NCBI GenBank assembly: GCA_937911745.1
Contig: CALDPX010000029.1
Location: 1-13,757, forward strand
Length of the DNA stretch: 13,757 nt
Direction of reading: 5' to 3'
DNA from: an uncultured Alistipes sp.
GTDB taxonomy: Bacteria > Bacteroidota > Bacteroidia > Bacteroidales > Rikenellaceae
Part shown: piece after piece, positions 6,939-13,701 of the stretch
Position numbering within the stretch: position 1 is the first letter of the stretch
How the letters are laid out: each line of letters begins with the position of its first letter
The notes under the pieces: generated by a model
The model's input: the letters and a program-made list of their open reading frames with translations, nothing else
What the model was told of the DNA's origin: nothing
Database searches by the model: none
Translations under genes and position numbers: made by a program

Positions 6939-9422
6939 CTACTTGAACTTCACTACTGTGATGCCCGCTCCGCCCCTGTCGGGGTGGTCATCGGTGGCAG
7001 AGGCGACTTGTGGTATATAGCGCAAGTAGCGGCGCACCTCCTCTTTCAGTGCACCCGTACCCTTGCCGTGCAGAATCGTAACCGACCCTATGCCGACCAT
7101 TATGGCATCGTCTATGAAGTCCTGTACAACCTCCATAGCCTCCGCAGCTCTCATACCTCTAATATCTATATTGTCCTTAAAGGCGAGTTTGCGGCTCGAA
7201 ATATCTACGCTCACCACCGTGCGGGCAGTGGTAGGACGTGTTTGCTTCTTGAATTCACTATTGCTGATAGCCTCCAAGCGGTCGAGGGCTATGGTGGTGG
7301 TAATATGACCTATGGCTACCGTAGCCTTCTTGCCCTTCGTGCTGATGACTTCGCCAACGCCCTCCTGCCCCGTAATGCGCACCTTAGCACCCACAACGAT
7401 TGGGAGTACTTTGGGCTCTTCGGGCTGTGGGGTATGAGCCTCCTGCTCGCCACGCAGAGCCTTACGCTCGGCACGCTTCTGGCGGCGGCGTTCTATCTTC
7501 TCCATCTCGCGAGCCACCTTCTCGCTCTCTGCCGAGAGGTAGTCCACCTCGCTCTCGGTCATCTCGCGCACCGCCTCCAACTCGCGGCGTGCAAGGCGGG
7601 TGGTCTCTTTCTCCGCCTGCGACTCGCGGATAACCCTCACGGTATTCTCAATGGTGCGGTTAGCCTGACTCAAAATCTCCTTGGCATCCTCTTTGGCTTG
7701 GCGGATGATTGCCGAACGCTCCTCTTTGAGTGCTGCAAGGCGCGAGGCATACTCGCTCTCCATCTCCTCAACCCTCTTGTCGGCAATGCGTATGCGTTCG
7801 CGTTTTTGTTCCCAATAGTTGCGGTTGCGAGCCACCTCGCGGAGTTGGCGTTCGAGGCTTATGACCTCCGAGCCTGCCTTTTCGGAGGCGCTACGGATGA
7901 TTTGTTCGGGAAGTCCTATCTTGCGTGCAATCTCTATGGCAAACGAACTGCCGGGCTCGCCCATCTCCAAGCGGAACAGAGGGCGTATGTTCTGCACATC
8001 GAACATCATAGCACCATTCGCCACACCCGAGTGGTTCGAAGCGAAGTATTTGATGTTGGTATAGTGGGTAGTGATGATGCCGTAGGTGCCCGACTCCACA
8101 AACCTCTCCAACATAGCCTCAGCCATTGCGCCGCCAATGGTGGGTTCGGTACCGCTACCAAACTCGTCGATGAGGATGAGCGTTGAGGCACTTGCCCCTG
8201 CAAGCATCTGCTTCATATTCGTAAGGTGTGACGAGTAGGTCGAAAGGTCGTTTTCGATGCTCTGTTGGTCGCCAATATCAATAAAAATATCCTCAAAGAC
8301 GGGAAGTTCGCTCACTGCCGAGGCGGGAATGGCAATGCCCGATTGGAACATATATTGCAGGAGTCCTACTGTTTTGAGGCACACCGACTTGCCGCCCGCA
8401 TTAGGTCCCGATATTACCAATATCCTCCTTGCTCCGTTAAGCACCAAATCGAGAGGTACAACCTCTTTTTTCTCCCTTGCGTGGCTCTGTTGCAACAGCG
8501 GGTGGCGAGCCTCCACAAGCCTCAGTATGCCGTCTTCGGAGAGTATGGCCCTATATGCGCCATTATTCATCGCCCAGCGAGCCTTAGCCCTCAGGAAGTC
8601 GAAGTAGGCGAGGAAACGGCGGCTTTGGGCAATGCCCTTGCTGTTGGGGCGTATCTCCTCGGTAAGGGTGGTAAGGATGCGGACAATCTCCCTGCGCTCG
8701 GCATACTCTGCCTCTTTCAGGGCGTTGTTTATCTCCACAACCTCCACAGGCTCAATGAATACCGTCTTGCCGGTTGCCGACTCATCGTGGACAAAACCTT
8801 TGAGCTTACGTTTGTTGGTTGCCACAACGGGAATTACGGGGCGTCCGTCACGAATGGAGAGCGAGGTGTCGGCATCGACAATGCCCTCCCTGATGGCTGC
8901 CGAGAGCACCGCCTGCAAGCGGCGTGCGGCCTGCCCCTCGAAAGAACGTATCGTGCGGCGTATCTCATAGAGTTCCACCGAGGCACTGTCCCTCACTTCG
9001 CCCTTGCGGTCTATGATGGTGTCGATATGCGAAATAACCTCGGGGAAGTGGTCTATCTTGGCGCAGAGAGAGTTCATAAGAGGATAGTGCTCCGCATCGC
9101 CACCGAAGAGTTTTGTCACCTCTCCAACGCCCTTTAAGCCGTCCCTGAGCGAGAGCAACTCCTCAGCCTCCAAGAAGGTACCCTCCACAGCGAGTTTTTG
9201 AGCCACAGCGGCAAACTCCACCAACTCGCCCTTGGGGAAGAGTTGCTCCATCAAAAGAGCCACCCTCACCTCCTCGGCAATAGCCTGGTTGTACTCCACC
9301 TCCTGGGGGCGGGTACAAAAGACCATATCCGCAACCTCCTCTCTGCCTCCTGCGGTCGAGCACAAGGTGGCAATCTGCTGACGGATTTTGTCGAAACCAA
9401 GTTTTATCTCAATGTTTTTCAT
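6939..9422 (-). CDS. mutS2: MutS2 (MutS-like ATPase with C-terminal Smr domain)
   Basis: MutS2 lacks the mismatch-recognition domains of MutS. In other bacteria it suppresses homologous recombination (Helicobacter) or splits collided ribosomes for quality control (Bacillus MutS2/RqcU). The 827-residue product begins with the core/lever region. The ATPase domain has Walker A GPNAGGKS (339-346), the STYSSHL signature (394-400) and Walker B LILIDEFGSG (415-424), with switch His453 in TTHYTN. A long charged coiled coil (about 520-660) and a KOW-like small domain (about 675-720) follow. The C-terminal Smr domain (about 750-827) carries IDIRG (752-756, the LDLRG position) and HGKGTGAL (785-792). 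The ATG at 9420-9422 follows an A-rich leader; no consensus promoter is visible directly upstream. lptD lies upstream on the same strand, so read-through is possible unless the intervening hairpins stop it. Confidence 0.96.
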   Translation of the reverse strand: MKNIEIKLGFDKIRQQIATLCSTAGGREEVADMVFCTRPQEVEYNQAIAEEVRVALLMEQLFPKGELVEFAAVAQKLAVEGTFLEAEELLSLRDGLKGVGEVTKLFGGDAEHYPLMNSLCAKIDHFPEVISHIDTIIDRKGEVRDSASVELYEIRRTIRSFEGQAARRLQAVLSAAIREGIVDADTSLSIRDGRPVIPVVATNKRKLKGFVHDESATGKTVFIEPVEVVEINNALKEAEYAERREIVRILTTLTEEIRPNSKGIAQSRRFLAYFDFLRAKARWAMNNGAYRAILSEDGILRLVEARHPLLQQSHAREKKEVVPLDLVLNGARRILVISGPNAGGKSVCLKTVGLLQYMFQSGIAIPASAVSELPVFEDIFIDIGDQQSIENDLSTYSSHLTNMKQMLAGASASTLILIDEFGSGTEPTIGGAMAEAMLERFVESGTYGIITTHYTNIKYFASNHSGVANGAMMFDVQNIRPLFRLEMGEPGSSFAIEIARKIGLPEQIIRSASEKAGSEVISLERQLREVARNRNYWEQKRERIRIADKRVEEMESEYASRLAALKEERSAIIRQAKEDAKEILSQANRTIENTVRVIRESQAEKETTRLARRELEAVREMTESEVDYLSAESEKVAREMEKIERRRQKRAERKALRGEQEAHTPQPEEPKVLPIVVGAKVRITGQEGVGEVISTKGKKATVAIGHITTTIALDRLEAISNSEFKKQTRPTTARTVVSVDISSRKLAFKDNIDIRGMRAAEAMEVVQDFIDDAIMVGIGSVTILHGKGTGALKEEVRRYLRYIPQVASATDDHPDRGGAGITVVKFK

Positions 9423-9433
9423 TTTTCTGGTTT

Positions 9434-9461
9434 GTCTAACGTCTAACGTCCAACGTCTAAC
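9434..9461. repeat. GTCTAAC heptamer tandem repeat (four units)
   Basis: Four uninterrupted 7-bp units occur: GTCTAAC, GTCTAAC, GTCCAAC, GTCTAAC (one substitution in the third). The repeat starts 11 bp upstream of mutS2 and forms the left arm of the inverted structure that ends at 9535. Confidence 0.9.
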
Positions 9462-9485
9462 CGACCTAAGTCAAAAAAGAGTTTT

Positions 9486-9503
9486 CGGGCAACTTGTTGC
9501 CCG
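9486..9503 (-). terminator. Candidate lptD terminator hairpin
   Basis: CGGGCAAC and GTTGCCCG form a perfect 8-bp stem with a 2-nt spacer. On the minus strand it is followed by AAAACTC and then six T, so lptD transcripts would carry a GC-rich stem with a U-run about 7 nt away. This is weaker than a textbook terminator because of the gap, but it is the only T-run-associated hairpin downstream of lptD. Confidence 0.5.
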
Positions 9504-9537
9504 CGACTATTGACGTTAGACCTTTGACGTTAGACGT

Positions 9538-9583
9538 GTACGAATAGCCTTAAAGACGTGTGCGTCTTTAAGGCTATTCGTAC
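9538..9583. repeat. Perfect 21-bp inverted repeat over the lptD stop codon
   Basis: Arms 9538-9558 and 9563-9583 are exactly complementary over 21 bp around a 4-nt loop (TGTG). The lptD stop (9574-9576) and its last two codons lie inside the outer arm. No T-run follows on either strand. In RNA it would form a very stable hairpin at the 3' end of lptD, a candidate exonuclease barrier or Rho-type end. Confidence 0.9.
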
Positions 9584-12309
9584 ATATTATCGTAGTGCGA
9601 AGAACTCTTCTCGTATTTGAGGTCTTGCAGGAGCGAAGACTTGACGCTGATGTTGAAACTCCAACTCTTACGATAGCCAAAGGGCACACACGAGAAGTTC
9701 ATCTGCCAGCAGTGCAGGTCCCTGACGAGTGTTACCACACCCGGCGTTAACTCCTTCTTGTCGAAGTCGAAACCTCCCGAATAGGATATTGCCCACTTCT
9801 TATCCTTATCGAGCGTCAGTGAACCGTTGAAACCGAGCGTGTTGACTATTCGTTTCGTTATACCGTTGTTGGTATAGTTAATCGAGTAGTTGAACGAGAA
9901 GTTCCACGGCATCGAGAAGTCGTAGTACTGCGAGGTCATAAGTTGCCTACGCAGTGCAGGGTCCAACGGGTCGTTGGGGTCATAGAAATATGGGTTGGAG
10001 TACTCGGGGTACTGCTTCGAGATGTCGTTGATGGTGCTCTCGGTGTAGAGGTCCGAGGAGCGGAAGGTATAACCACACGACCAACCCGTTGAGGCAATAC
10101 GACCTGGAATACCACGCCTTAGCAGCAGTTTGTCGTATCGTTTGCCCGTAGTCTTGTCCACCTCATAGGGGTCGAGCGTCATCGAGATGTTGATACCGAA
10201 GTTCTTGATGATGTTCGAGCGTATCCTAACGGGGATGTTGGCGAGTTTCATAGAGTCGGCAAGGAAGTTGTAGTTGAGCGAGAAGGAGAAGTTGTCGATA
10301 ATCTTCACTTTCTTCATACCCGTTGTATCCTCGTCGCTTGCTACCTTGGCTTCGAGCGTCTGGTCCACCGAGAGCGACACACTCGCATTGCGTCCGCTAC
10401 CCGGCACGCCATACAACTCTCCCGAGTAGGGCGAATATCGACGCATTTGCGTACCATCTGCATTGCTCTGCACCTCTTTCCAATATCCATATTTCTCCGT
10501 ACCAAAGTCGGGAGCCACCGAAGCACTCGCCGAGAGGTTTATGGTGTGGCGTATGGCTTTGACGTAACTGTTGGGGTTCTTGAATTGGTACATACCATAG
10601 AGCGTGGTGTTTGCCGAGATGGAGGCGTTGTAGTCGTAGACACGATAGAAACCGCGTGTGGTATCTTGCACTATGGCGTTAGCCTCGGGGCTCCAATTCT
10701 GGTTAATACGGCGGAAGTACCACCTCTCGTTGTAGTTGATAGAGGGCGAGAGGTTGATGAAGCCCAATACGTTGAACGAAGCGCTGATGGGGATGGTGTG
10801 TTTTACACCGTTCTTGAACTGCCCGAGTGTCTCGGGTTTCATCAAGTCGTCGTAGTTGGTACTTATACTATTCTGCAACTGCGCCTTGTAGGTCATAGCA
10901 ATCTTCTCATACCAACGCTCCTTGCCCACCACGACCTTGCGCTTGAAGGGGTAGAAGCGACTCACATTGATATTCATATTGGGCAGACCGAGCGATACGG
11001 CACCCGTATTGAAGTTCTGTGAGTAGTTCATATTTGCCGACATACTGATGGGCGTACCCTTCCACGAGTGCGAGTAGGAGATTGAGGAGGTGGTCTGCGC
11101 CGACAGGTAGTCCGACATATTATTCGAGGCGTTCTTGTTGTAGCCAGGAGTCGAGAAATTGACGTTTGCCGAGAATGTGGAGTTGGGATTGAACTTGGAG
11201 TCCTGTGAGTGGGTCCAAGTGACCTTAATGTTGCTCTGGTTAACATAGTCCTTCGAGCCCTTGTCGCCCGAAATGGTCTTGGCGTAGTTGAAGCCGATAG
11301 AGCCGTTGAACTTGTAGCGCACACGATACGACGAGGCAGCATTGACCTCCCACGAGCCGAGCGAATAGATACCACCCGTAAGTTTGAGGTCTATGTAGTC
11401 GTTGAATGCGAAGTAATAACCACCATTTTTCAGATAGAATCCTCGGTTGTTCTCCTCACCATAGGAGGGCATGATAAAACCCGTCTTGCGCTCCATATTC
11501 ATCGGGAAGAATATCTCGGGAATCAATACGGGTAGTGGCACATCGGCAATGACCAAATAGAGAGGTCCCGATACAATCTTCTTGCCGGGGATGAACTTAG
11601 CCTTGGTCATACTGATGTAGAAGTGGGGATGGTCGGTATGTTCGCAAGTGGTGTAGACACCGCCCTTGATGTTGAACGACTTGTCGTCCATCATCTTCAC
11701 CTCCTTGCCCGTAAGGTAACCCTCGCCATCCTTGGTCACTACACCCTTGATTTTGGCTCGCTTGGAGTCGATATTGTAGGTCACGGTGTCCATCGTGTAG
11801 GTCGAGCCCGCCTCGGTAAATTCGGGGCGTGTGTGACCGTATGCGGAGGTATCGGCCTTGCCATACGCCAAAATCTCCTTCGAGTCCATCGACACACGCA
11901 TATAGTCCGCCTTGATGTTCATATTGCCGTAGGTGACATCGCCCTGCTCGTAGATGTGGACCATCTTGCCCCTTACGTCATAATAGAGCGAGTCTTTGTT
12001 CTTGCCTTTGATAATCTCTTCGAGGAAGTTGCGTTCCTTGCGGCGACCTGCCGTATCTCTCGGAAGTACCAACAGCGAGTCAATGGCTCGGTTCTCGGCT
12101 TGGTGGAGGGTGTCGCTGAGGTTCTCTGCACGCCCAAAGTTGAGATTGCGCATAAGCGAATCGGGACGCTGTAAGGGACGAGATGTAGAGATAGAGTCAG
12201 CCGCAGGAAGCAAACTTTTTTCTCCCATAGGGAGAGTTTGCGCCCCAAGGACGACCACCGAAAGGAGTGCCGCCAACAAAAAAAGAGTATATTTTATGCC
12301 TCTATGCAC
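9574..12309 (-). CDS. lptD: LPS-assembly outer-membrane protein LptD (Bacteroidetes type)
   Basis: LptD is the outer-membrane translocon that receives LPS from the periplasmic bridge and inserts it into the outer leaflet. The reading frame extends to a TTG at 12354, but I prefer the GTG at 12307-12309. It gives a compact signal peptide (MHRGIKYTLFLLAALL...VLGA, then Gln) and 911 residues; there is no in-frame ATG before the mature region. Counting from GTG, an OstA/LptA-like beta-jellyroll lies at about 105-225 (MVHIYEQGDVTYGNMNIKAD, MVSMDSKEILAYGK-type repeats). The family segment VPLPVLIPEIFFPMN (257-271) follows, then a long barrel rich in alternating aromatic residues. The C-terminus (NMYE) does not end in the usual aromatic residue. 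Bacteroidetes LptD is distant from the E. coli protein, so identity rests on architecture and these segments. Confidence 0.85.
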   Translation of the reverse strand: MHRGIKYTLFLLAALLSVVVLGAQTLPMGEKSLLPAADSISTSRPLQRPDSLMRNLNFGRAENLSDTLHQAENRAIDSLLVLPRDTAGRRKERNFLEEIIKGKNKDSLYYDVRGKMVHIYEQGDVTYGNMNIKADYMRVSMDSKEILAYGKADTSAYGHTRPEFTEAGSTYTMDTVTYNIDSKRAKIKGVVTKDGEGYLTGKEVKMMDDKSFNIKGGVYTTCEHTDHPHFYISMTKAKFIPGKKIVSGPLYLVIADVPLPVLIPEIFFPMNMERKTGFIMPSYGEENNRGFYLKNGGYYFAFNDYIDLKLTGGIYSLGSWEVNAASSYRVRYKFNGSIGFNYAKTISGDKGSKDYVNQSNIKVTWTHSQDSKFNPNSTFSANVNFSTPGYNKNASNNMSDYLSAQTTSSISYSHSWKGTPISMSANMNYSQNFNTGAVSLGLPNMNINVSRFYPFKRKVVVGKERWYEKIAMTYKAQLQNSISTNYDDLMKPETLGQFKNGVKHTIPISASFNVLGFINLSPSINYNERWYFRRINQNWSPEANAIVQDTTRGFYRVYDYNASISANTTLYGMYQFKNPNSYVKAIRHTINLSASASVAPDFGTEKYGYWKEVQSNADGTQMRRYSPYSGELYGVPGSGRNASVSLSVDQTLEAKVASDEDTTGMKKVKIIDNFSFSLNYNFLADSMKLANIPVRIRSNIIKNFGINISMTLDPYEVDKTTGKRYDKLLLRRGIPGRIASTGWSCGYTFRSSDLYTESTINDISKQYPEYSNPYFYDPNDPLDPALRRQLMTSQYYDFSMPWNFSFNYSINYTNNGITKRIVNTLGFNGSLTLDKDKKWAISYSGGFDFDKKELTPGVVTLVRDLHCWQMNFSCVPFGYRKSWSFNISVKSSLLQDLKYEKSSSHYDNMYE

Positions 12310-12330
12310 CAAAATATCACAAAAAATCAC

Positions 12331-12338
12331 TAACTTTG
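12331..12338 (+). promoter_or_regulatory. Candidate -7 box of the amidase promoter
   Basis: TAACTTTG is an exact TAnnTTTG match, 84 bp before the amidase ATG. No TTG sits at the expected -33 distance. The predicted leader of about 75-80 nt would contain the stem-loop at 12369-12401. Confidence 0.45.
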
Positions 12339-12355
12339 CCGACAGAGTCGGCAAA
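12335..12355. promoter_or_regulatory. 9-bp palindromic stem-loop upstream of lptD
   Basis: TTTGCCGAC and GTCGGCAAA are perfectly complementary around a 3-nt loop. It overlaps the end of the amidase -7 box. It also lies inside the predicted lptD 5' leader, 25 bp upstream of the preferred GTG start. It could be an operator or a leader structure. Confidence 0.5.
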
Positions 12356-12368
12356 AAATCACAACAGA

Positions 12369-12401
12369 TTGATTTACAGTCGTTACATACGTGTAAATCA
12401 A
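12369..12401. promoter_or_regulatory. 10-bp inverted repeat in the amidase leader
   Basis: TTGATTTACA (12369-12378) and TGTAAATCAA (12392-12401) are perfectly complementary. They enclose 13 nt with a further 3-bp stem (CGT/ACG). It would be fully inside the amidase leader RNA and adjoins the predicted lptD transcription start. The symmetry equally suits a dimeric DNA-binding protein. Confidence 0.5.
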
Positions 12402-12405
12402 CCTA

Positions 12406-12435
12406 CAAAGATACACAAAACAATGAAACTAACAA
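12406..12435 (-). promoter_or_regulatory. lptD promoter (-33 TTG and -7 TATCTTTG)
   Basis: On the minus strand TTG (12433-12435) is separated by exactly 19 bp from TATCTTTG (12406-12413), a full Bacteroidetes-type promoter. Transcription would begin near 12399, giving about a 90-nt leader to the GTG start. The -33 element lies inside the first codons of the divergent amidase gene. Confidence 0.65.
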
Positions 12436-13562
12436 CTCGTTTGTTCGTCATATTAACGTTTCTTTTGCCCTCTGTGGTATTTGCACAGGGCAAAATTGAT
12501 GCTGCCGAGCGCAGGCTCTCCACAGTGGTCATAGATGCGGGACACGGTGGTAAGGACCCCGGGTGTACTTGGGGTAACCGCACCGAGAAGGAGCTCAACC
12601 TCAAAGTGGCGCTCGCGCTGGGTGCTATGATTGAGGAGGCTTATCCCGATGTGACGGTTATCTACACCCGCAAGGACGACCGCTTTGTGGAACTCCACAC
12701 AAGGGGCGACATTGCCAACAAAGCGGGTGCCGACCTCTTTATCTCCATCCACACCGATGCGGTGGGTAACAACGAGGCGCACGGCAGCAGTACCTACATA
12801 ATGGGTAACGACAAGAGCGAAAAGAATCTCGCCGTGGCGCAGAGGGAGAACTCGGTAATCGTTATGGAGGGCGACTACGAGGAGAAATATGAGGGTTACG
12901 ACCCCACGAGTGCAGAGAGTTTTATAATCTTCTCGCTGATGCAGTATGCACACGCCGAGCAGAGTATGATTTTCGCCCAGATGGTGCAGAAACACTACGC
13001 ACTCAACACCTCTATTGCCGATAGGGGTGCACGTCAGGGTCCCTACCTTGTGCTGTGGCGTACGGCAATGCCCTCGGTGCTTACCGAGATGGGCTTTATG
13101 ACCAACAAGTCCGACCGCGACTATCTCCATAGCGAGGTGGGACAGAAGCAGGTTGTCAAGGCTCTCTTTGACGCTTTTAGTGAGTATAGGGCTAAGTGCA
13201 ACGCCAAGGCAGAGGAGGCTTCGGTTGCCGCACCTGATGCTCCCGAGAGTGCCGCCCCCGCCGTTACTCCCAAGGTAGAGCAACCCAAAACCGAAAAACC
13301 AAAGGCAGAGCAACCCAAACCCGAGCAGCCCAAAGCGGAGCAGGGTGGTGTGCGCTACTATGTACAAATATGCACCCTCTCGAAGGAGTCCAACCCCAAC
13401 GACAGGAAGTTCGGCAAGTGGGCGGGCAAGATTGAACAACGCCAAACCTCGTCGGACAAGTGGCGTTGCCTCATCCCCGCAAAGGACAAGGCTGATGCCC
13501 AGACAATTAAGAAGGAGGCTGAGAAGCACTTCCCGGGGGCGTATGTAGTACAATTCGAGTAG
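12423..13562 (+). CDS. Exported N-acetylmuramoyl-L-alanine amidase with SPOR domain
   Basis: This Amidase_3 (AmiC-like) zinc enzyme cuts the amide bond between MurNAc and the stem peptide in the periplasm, typically during septum splitting. I start it at ATG 12423, giving 379 residues. The frame stays open upstream to 12267, but only the ATG gives a signal peptide (MKLTTRLFVILTFLLPSVVFA, then Gln). Zinc ligands are His41 (DAGHGG), Glu55 (TEKELN) and His110 (SIHTDA); the catalytic Glu222 is in TEMGF. Between the second and third ligands is the usual RGDIAN segment (94-99). The catalytic domain ends near residue 258. A low-complexity Pro/Lys/Glu linker (about 270-307) leads to a SPOR-like domain (308-379; VRYYVQICTLS at its start), which in other bacteria targets denuded septal glycan. 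It diverges from lptD and shares its control region. Confidence 0.93.
   Translation: MKLTTRLFVILTFLLPSVVFAQGKIDAAERRLSTVVIDAGHGGKDPGCTWGNRTEKELNLKVALALGAMIEEAYPDVTVIYTRKDDRFVELHTRGDIANKAGADLFISIHTDAVGNNEAHGSSTYIMGNDKSEKNLAVAQRENSVIVMEGDYEEKYEGYDPTSAESFIIFSLMQYAHAEQSMIFAQMVQKHYALNTSIADRGARQGPYLVLWRTAMPSVLTEMGFMTNKSDRDYLHSEVGQKQVVKALFDAFSEYRAKCNAKAEEASVAAPDAPESAAPAVTPKVEQPKTEKPKAEQPKPEQPKAEQGGVRYYVQICTLSKESNPNDRKFGKWAGKIEQRQTSSDKWRCLIPAKDKADAQTIKKEAEKHFPGAYVVQFE
13269..13341 (+). repeat. PK-x-EQ linker repeat inside the amidase gene
   Basis: Residues 283-307 are a tandem series of pentapeptide-like units (PKVEQ, PKTEK, PKAEQ, PKPEQ, PKAEQ) joining the catalytic and SPOR domains. The 15-bp period at DNA level makes it a likely site of length variation between strains. 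Confidence 0.8.
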
Positions 13563-13582
13563 CGAGTGTGCCGGGAATTTTG

Positions 13583-13613
13583 GTCTAACGTCTAAGGTCT
13601 AACGTCAATAGTC
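13583..13613. repeat. Dispersed copy of the GTCTAAC heptamer element
   Basis: This 31-bp stretch (GTCTAAC, GTCTAAG, GTCTAAC, GTCAATA, GTC) matches the reverse complement of 9505-9535 at 30 of 31 positions. Similarity stops at both ends, so it is a discrete repeated unit. It starts 20 bp after the amidase stop. Confidence 0.9.
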
Positions 13614-13628
13614 CTAAGGCTTATGATA

Positions 13629-13663
13629 GAATTGAGAATTGAGAATTGAGAATTGAGAATTGA
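13629..13663. repeat. GAATTGA heptamer tandem repeat (five units)
   Basis: Five perfect consecutive copies of the 7-mer GAATTGA are followed by a decayed sixth (AAAATTA). It lies in non-coding DNA 15 bp beyond the GTCTAAC element. Period-7 A/T-rich repeats like this are a slippage-prone microsatellite type. Confidence 0.95.
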
Positions 13664-13673
13664 AAATTATGGT

Positions 13674-13688
13674 GCAGGCTGCGCCTGC
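13674..13688 (+). terminator. Weak candidate terminator of the amidase gene
   Basis: GCAGGC and GCCTGC form a perfect 6-bp GC-rich stem with a 3-nt loop, followed by GAGTG and four T. It is the only GC-rich stem with a nearby T-run after the amidase, but it lies more than 110 bp past the stop and the T-run is short. Confidence 0.3.
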
Positions 13689-13701
13689 GAGTGTTTTATC
13701 T

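Larger units (their letters stand above)
9434..9535. repeat. 102-bp intergenic module with inverted heptamer arms
   Basis: The left arm 9434-9457 and the right arm 9512-9535 are inverted repeats matching at 21 of 24 positions. Both are built from GTCTAAC-like heptamers. The 54-bp centre contains a perfect 8-bp palindrome hairpin. The architecture (terminal inverted repeats, no coding capacity, intergenic) resembles a miniature mobile element or a dispersed palindromic repeat. No flanking target duplication is obvious. A near-identical copy of the right arm recurs at 13583-13613. Confidence 0.65.
12320..12362. repeat. Direct repeat CAAAAAATCAC in the lptD/amidase control region
   Basis: The identical 11-mer occurs at 12320-12330 and 12352-12362, 32 bp apart (about three helical turns), flanking the stem-loop at 12335-12355. 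The phasing would suit two bound regulator subunits, but A/T-richness makes chance possible. Confidence 0.4.

Noticed and set aside
6984..8186. Plus-strand frame of 400 codons opposite mutS2
   Set aside because: The Leu/Ala-rich stretches mirror the antisense of the Glu/Arg-rich coiled coil of MutS2, which creates false hydrophobic segments.
8265..9137. Plus-strand frame of 290 codons opposite the mutS2 N-terminal half
   Set aside because: Antisense to conserved MutS2 sequence, no domain, no promoter.
9434..9535. CRISPR array
   Set aside because: Units are 7 bp with no spacers, and there are no cas genes nearby.
12267..12422. N-terminal extension of the amidase to an earlier ATG
   Set aside because: It would bury the signal peptide behind 52 residues and overlap lptD. 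The ATG at 12423 gives an ideal signal peptide with a normal A-rich leader.
12453..13553. Minus-strand frame of 366 codons opposite the amidase
   Set aside because: Antisense to an amidase with complete active site; the translation shows repeated Leu/Gly/Phe stretches that mirror the Pro/Lys/Glu linker.
13629..13663. Iteron-type replication origin or phage attachment site
   Set aside because: There is no rep, integrase or tRNA gene nearby; the heptamers are A/T microsatellite-like and the surroundings are ordinary chromosomal genes.
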